44,116 nt of DNA from NCBI GenBank assembly GCA_011526585.1, contig WYBB01000110.1, forward strand, positions 1 through 44,116, in the 5' to 3' direction. Under the pieces are notes generated by a model. The model saw nothing but the letters and a program-made list of their open reading frames with translations, ran no database searches and was not told the DNA's origin. The number at the start of each line of letters is the position of its first letter. The first letter of the stretch is position 1. Source of the DNA: Deltaproteobacteria bacterium. GTDB lineage: Bacteria > Myxococcota_A > UBA9042 > PHBI01. Position numbers and translations under genes: made by a program. Positions 43,070-44,116 of this stretch are shown here, one piece after another.

Positions 43070-43228
43070 GGGCGGCCCTCGTGGCCGCCCGCGGCGCACT
43101 TCCACCGTAGGGGCGGCCCTCGTGGCCGCCCGCGAGGCACCTTCCACCGTAGGGGCGGCCCTCGTGGCCGCCCGCGAGGCACCTTCCACCGTAGGGGCGG
43201 CCCTCGTGGCCGCCCGCGAGGCACCTTG
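43066..43228. repeat. Four tandem copies of the dispersed palindromic repeat
   Basis: Copies start at 43066, 43107, 43149 and 43191 (periods 41, 42 and 42 bp). Each has GTAGGGGCGGCC, loop CTCGT, GGCCGCCCGC, then a 14-15-bp tail such as GAGGCACCTTCCACC. The stem is perfect in all four. TAG of the first copy is the stop codon of the preceding gene; the last copy ends 3 bp before the maf stop, so all lie in a tail-to-tail gap. Confidence 0.9.
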
Positions 43229-43230
43229 CT

Positions 43231-43821
43231 TCAGGTCCACCCGTGGTGCTCGCGCAGAAGGCGCAGCAACTTCATCAGCGGCAGCCCGATGATCGCGCTC
43301 TCGTCGGCGCCCTCCGGATCGCCTTCGATCGAAGAGAAGAGCGTGATCCCCGAACCCTCCAGCCGATAGCTGCCTGCGCAGTCGAGCGGCTGATCGCGCG
43401 CGACGTAGCCCGCCAGGACCTCGTCGGAGAGCGGGTGCATCGTCAGCGTGTGCACGTCGAAGGCGCTGACGACCTCCTCGCCGCGCGCGACCGCGACCGC
43501 GGTGATCAGGCGATGGCGTGCGCCGCGCAGCCGCTGGAGCTGCGCCAGCGCGCGATCGGGCCGGCCGGGCTTGCCGAGGATCGCGCCGTCGGGCGCCACG
43601 CAGACCTGGTCCGATCCGATCACCAGGGCGTCCTTGAAGGCGGGCTTGACCGAGATCGCCAGCGCCTTCTTGCGCGCCAGCGTCGTCGCCGCCGAAAACG
43701 GCGTGGCTCCCGGGGCGATCACCTCCTCGACCTCGGGGTTGGCGGTGTCGAAGGGCACACCCAGCCGGCGCAGCACATCGGCGCGGTAGCGACTGGTCGA
43801 GGCGAGCACGAGGCGGGTCAT
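43231..43821 (-). CDS. maf: Maf-family nucleoside triphosphate pyrophosphatase
   Basis: 196 residues from MTRLVLASTSRYR (ATG at 43819-43821); an ATG four codons upstream is also possible. The N-terminal motif LASTSRYRADVLRRLG and the catalytic GSDQV (Asp) are intact, as are LGKPGRP and SYRLEGSGITLF near the C terminus. Maf proteins hydrolyse non-canonical or modified nucleotides (dTTP, UTP, m7GTP and others, by subgroup) to monophosphate and pyrophosphate in the cytoplasm and can delay cell division. GSDQV rather than GADT suggests the YceF-like subgroup, though this is tentative. Confidence 0.9.
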   Translation of the reverse strand: MTRLVLASTSRYRADVLRRLGVPFDTANPEVEEVIAPGATPFSAATTLARKKALAISVKPAFKDALVIGSDQVCVAPDGAILGKPGRPDRALAQLQRLRGARHRLITAVAVARGEEVVSAFDVHTLTMHPLSDEVLAGYVARDQPLDCAGSYRLEGSGITLFSSIEGDPEGADESAIIGLPLMKLLRLLREHHGWT

Positions 43822-43857
43822 GCGGGGGAGCATCCTGGTTTGCTTGCGCCCGTCAAG

Positions 43858-43913
43858 CCCGTTCCCGTTCCCGTGCCCGTGCCCGTGCCCGTGCCCGCCC
43901 GTGCCCGTGCCCG
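43858..43913. repeat. Hexanucleotide simple repeat (CCCGTT/CCCGTG)
   Basis: About nine CCCGTT/CCCGTG units with one interruption (CCCGCCCGTG). On the minus strand this gives GGG runs with three-base loops (GGGCACGGG...), a G-quadruplex pattern, 37-92 bp upstream of maf on its coding strand. Confidence 0.85.
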
Positions 43914-44116
43914 ATTGCGCTGCGCGGGCTGGAGGCCGGGGTTCAACACGTTTCGCCCTTTCGTGGTGGGGTTCAGACGTGGGTGGCGGCTCGCGCTCGT
44001 GGGAAGGCCGACCGCTCCCGGTTCCGCTCCGTCGCCCCCGCTGGGGGGCGTCGGAGCTCCACGAGGTCGCGGTCGACCTTTCCCACTTCGCGCGGCCGCC
44101 TGCGTCGGACCCGGCG
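43914..44116. other. Window end without recognisable gene
   Basis: About 200 bp of GC-rich sequence with no convincing open frame, tRNA or repeat. It contains only a short GGGGTTCA direct repeat (about 43939 and 43970). The upstream part of maf's promoter may lie here. Confidence 0.4.

Noticed and set aside
43066..43228. CRISPR array
   Set aside because: Copies differ only in tails that are themselves repeated; no unique spacers.
43914..44116. tRNA gene suggested by GGGGTTCA sequences near the window end
   Set aside because: No cloverleaf: the stems do not pair and no anticodon arm can be drawn.

Overview
The window is GC-rich DNA, densely packed with genes on both strands. It reads as the chromosome of a free-living Gram-negative bacterium. 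The best guess is Myxococcota (a Polyangia-type deltaproteobacterium). Four things point there: several lipoproteins with Cys-rich motifs common in that phylum (CGDGDPCTLDGCD, CGDGICDGSE), a mevalonate-type isoprenoid locus (HMG-CoA reductase plus type 2 IPP isomerase) beside a lycopene cyclase, a DUF507 protein, and short GC-rich palindromic repeats between genes. This placement is inference; no rRNA or tRNA was seen.

Layout. 1-5.2 kb: partial M23 peptidase, lipase lipoprotein, acyl-CoA dehydrogenase, a nucleotidyltransferase remnant and an RhlB-like DEAD-box helicase. 5.2-5.95 kb: a Phd/PIN toxin-antitoxin pair with a palindromic operator over its promoter. 5.95-11.9 kb: nhaA, then the sdhC-sdhA-sdhB operon (one-anchor, diheme type) with a membrane-anchored EEP-family phosphatase or nuclease at its end. 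12.1-15.7 kb: single-domain response regulator, methyltransferase, FAD oxidoreductase and a Cys-rich lipoprotein. 15.9-17.9 kb: two tandem NAD-isocitrate-dehydrogenase-family genes, which with sdh give a TCA-cycle flavour. 18-24 kb: DUF507, a Tat-exported beta-propeller, a TPR protein, a GH1 glycosidase and a lipoprotein, most of them closely spaced. 24-28 kb: a multi-pass membrane protein with two winged-helix-like segments, a membrane-anchored TPR protein with an Ala-rich linker, and a tRNA-dihydrouridine synthase. 28-33.6 kb: two predicted envelope proteins, an ABC exporter and a Kef-type antiporter.

33.7-40.6 kb is the most interesting part. An ATP-grasp (RimK-like) ligase is translationally coupled to lycopene cyclase crtY. 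After crtY comes a small gene whose product is five near-perfect 19-residue repeats with no acidic residue. It is preceded by two palindromes exactly 21 bp apart and followed by its own hairpin. Facing it is the mvaA-fni pair, with a LysR regulator divergent from fni and a stand-alone E2-type acyltransferase after the regulator. The window ends with a modular lipoprotein, a small helical protein behind a hairpin-rich leader, and maf.

A dispersed palindromic repeat (GGGCGGCC / GGCCGCCC arms) occurs at three loci: 31.8, 40.6 and 43.1 kb. Every time it lies in a tail-to-tail gap, and twice its GTAG supplies the stop codon of the upstream gene. A second, different palindromic element (135 bp) lies at 29.7 kb.
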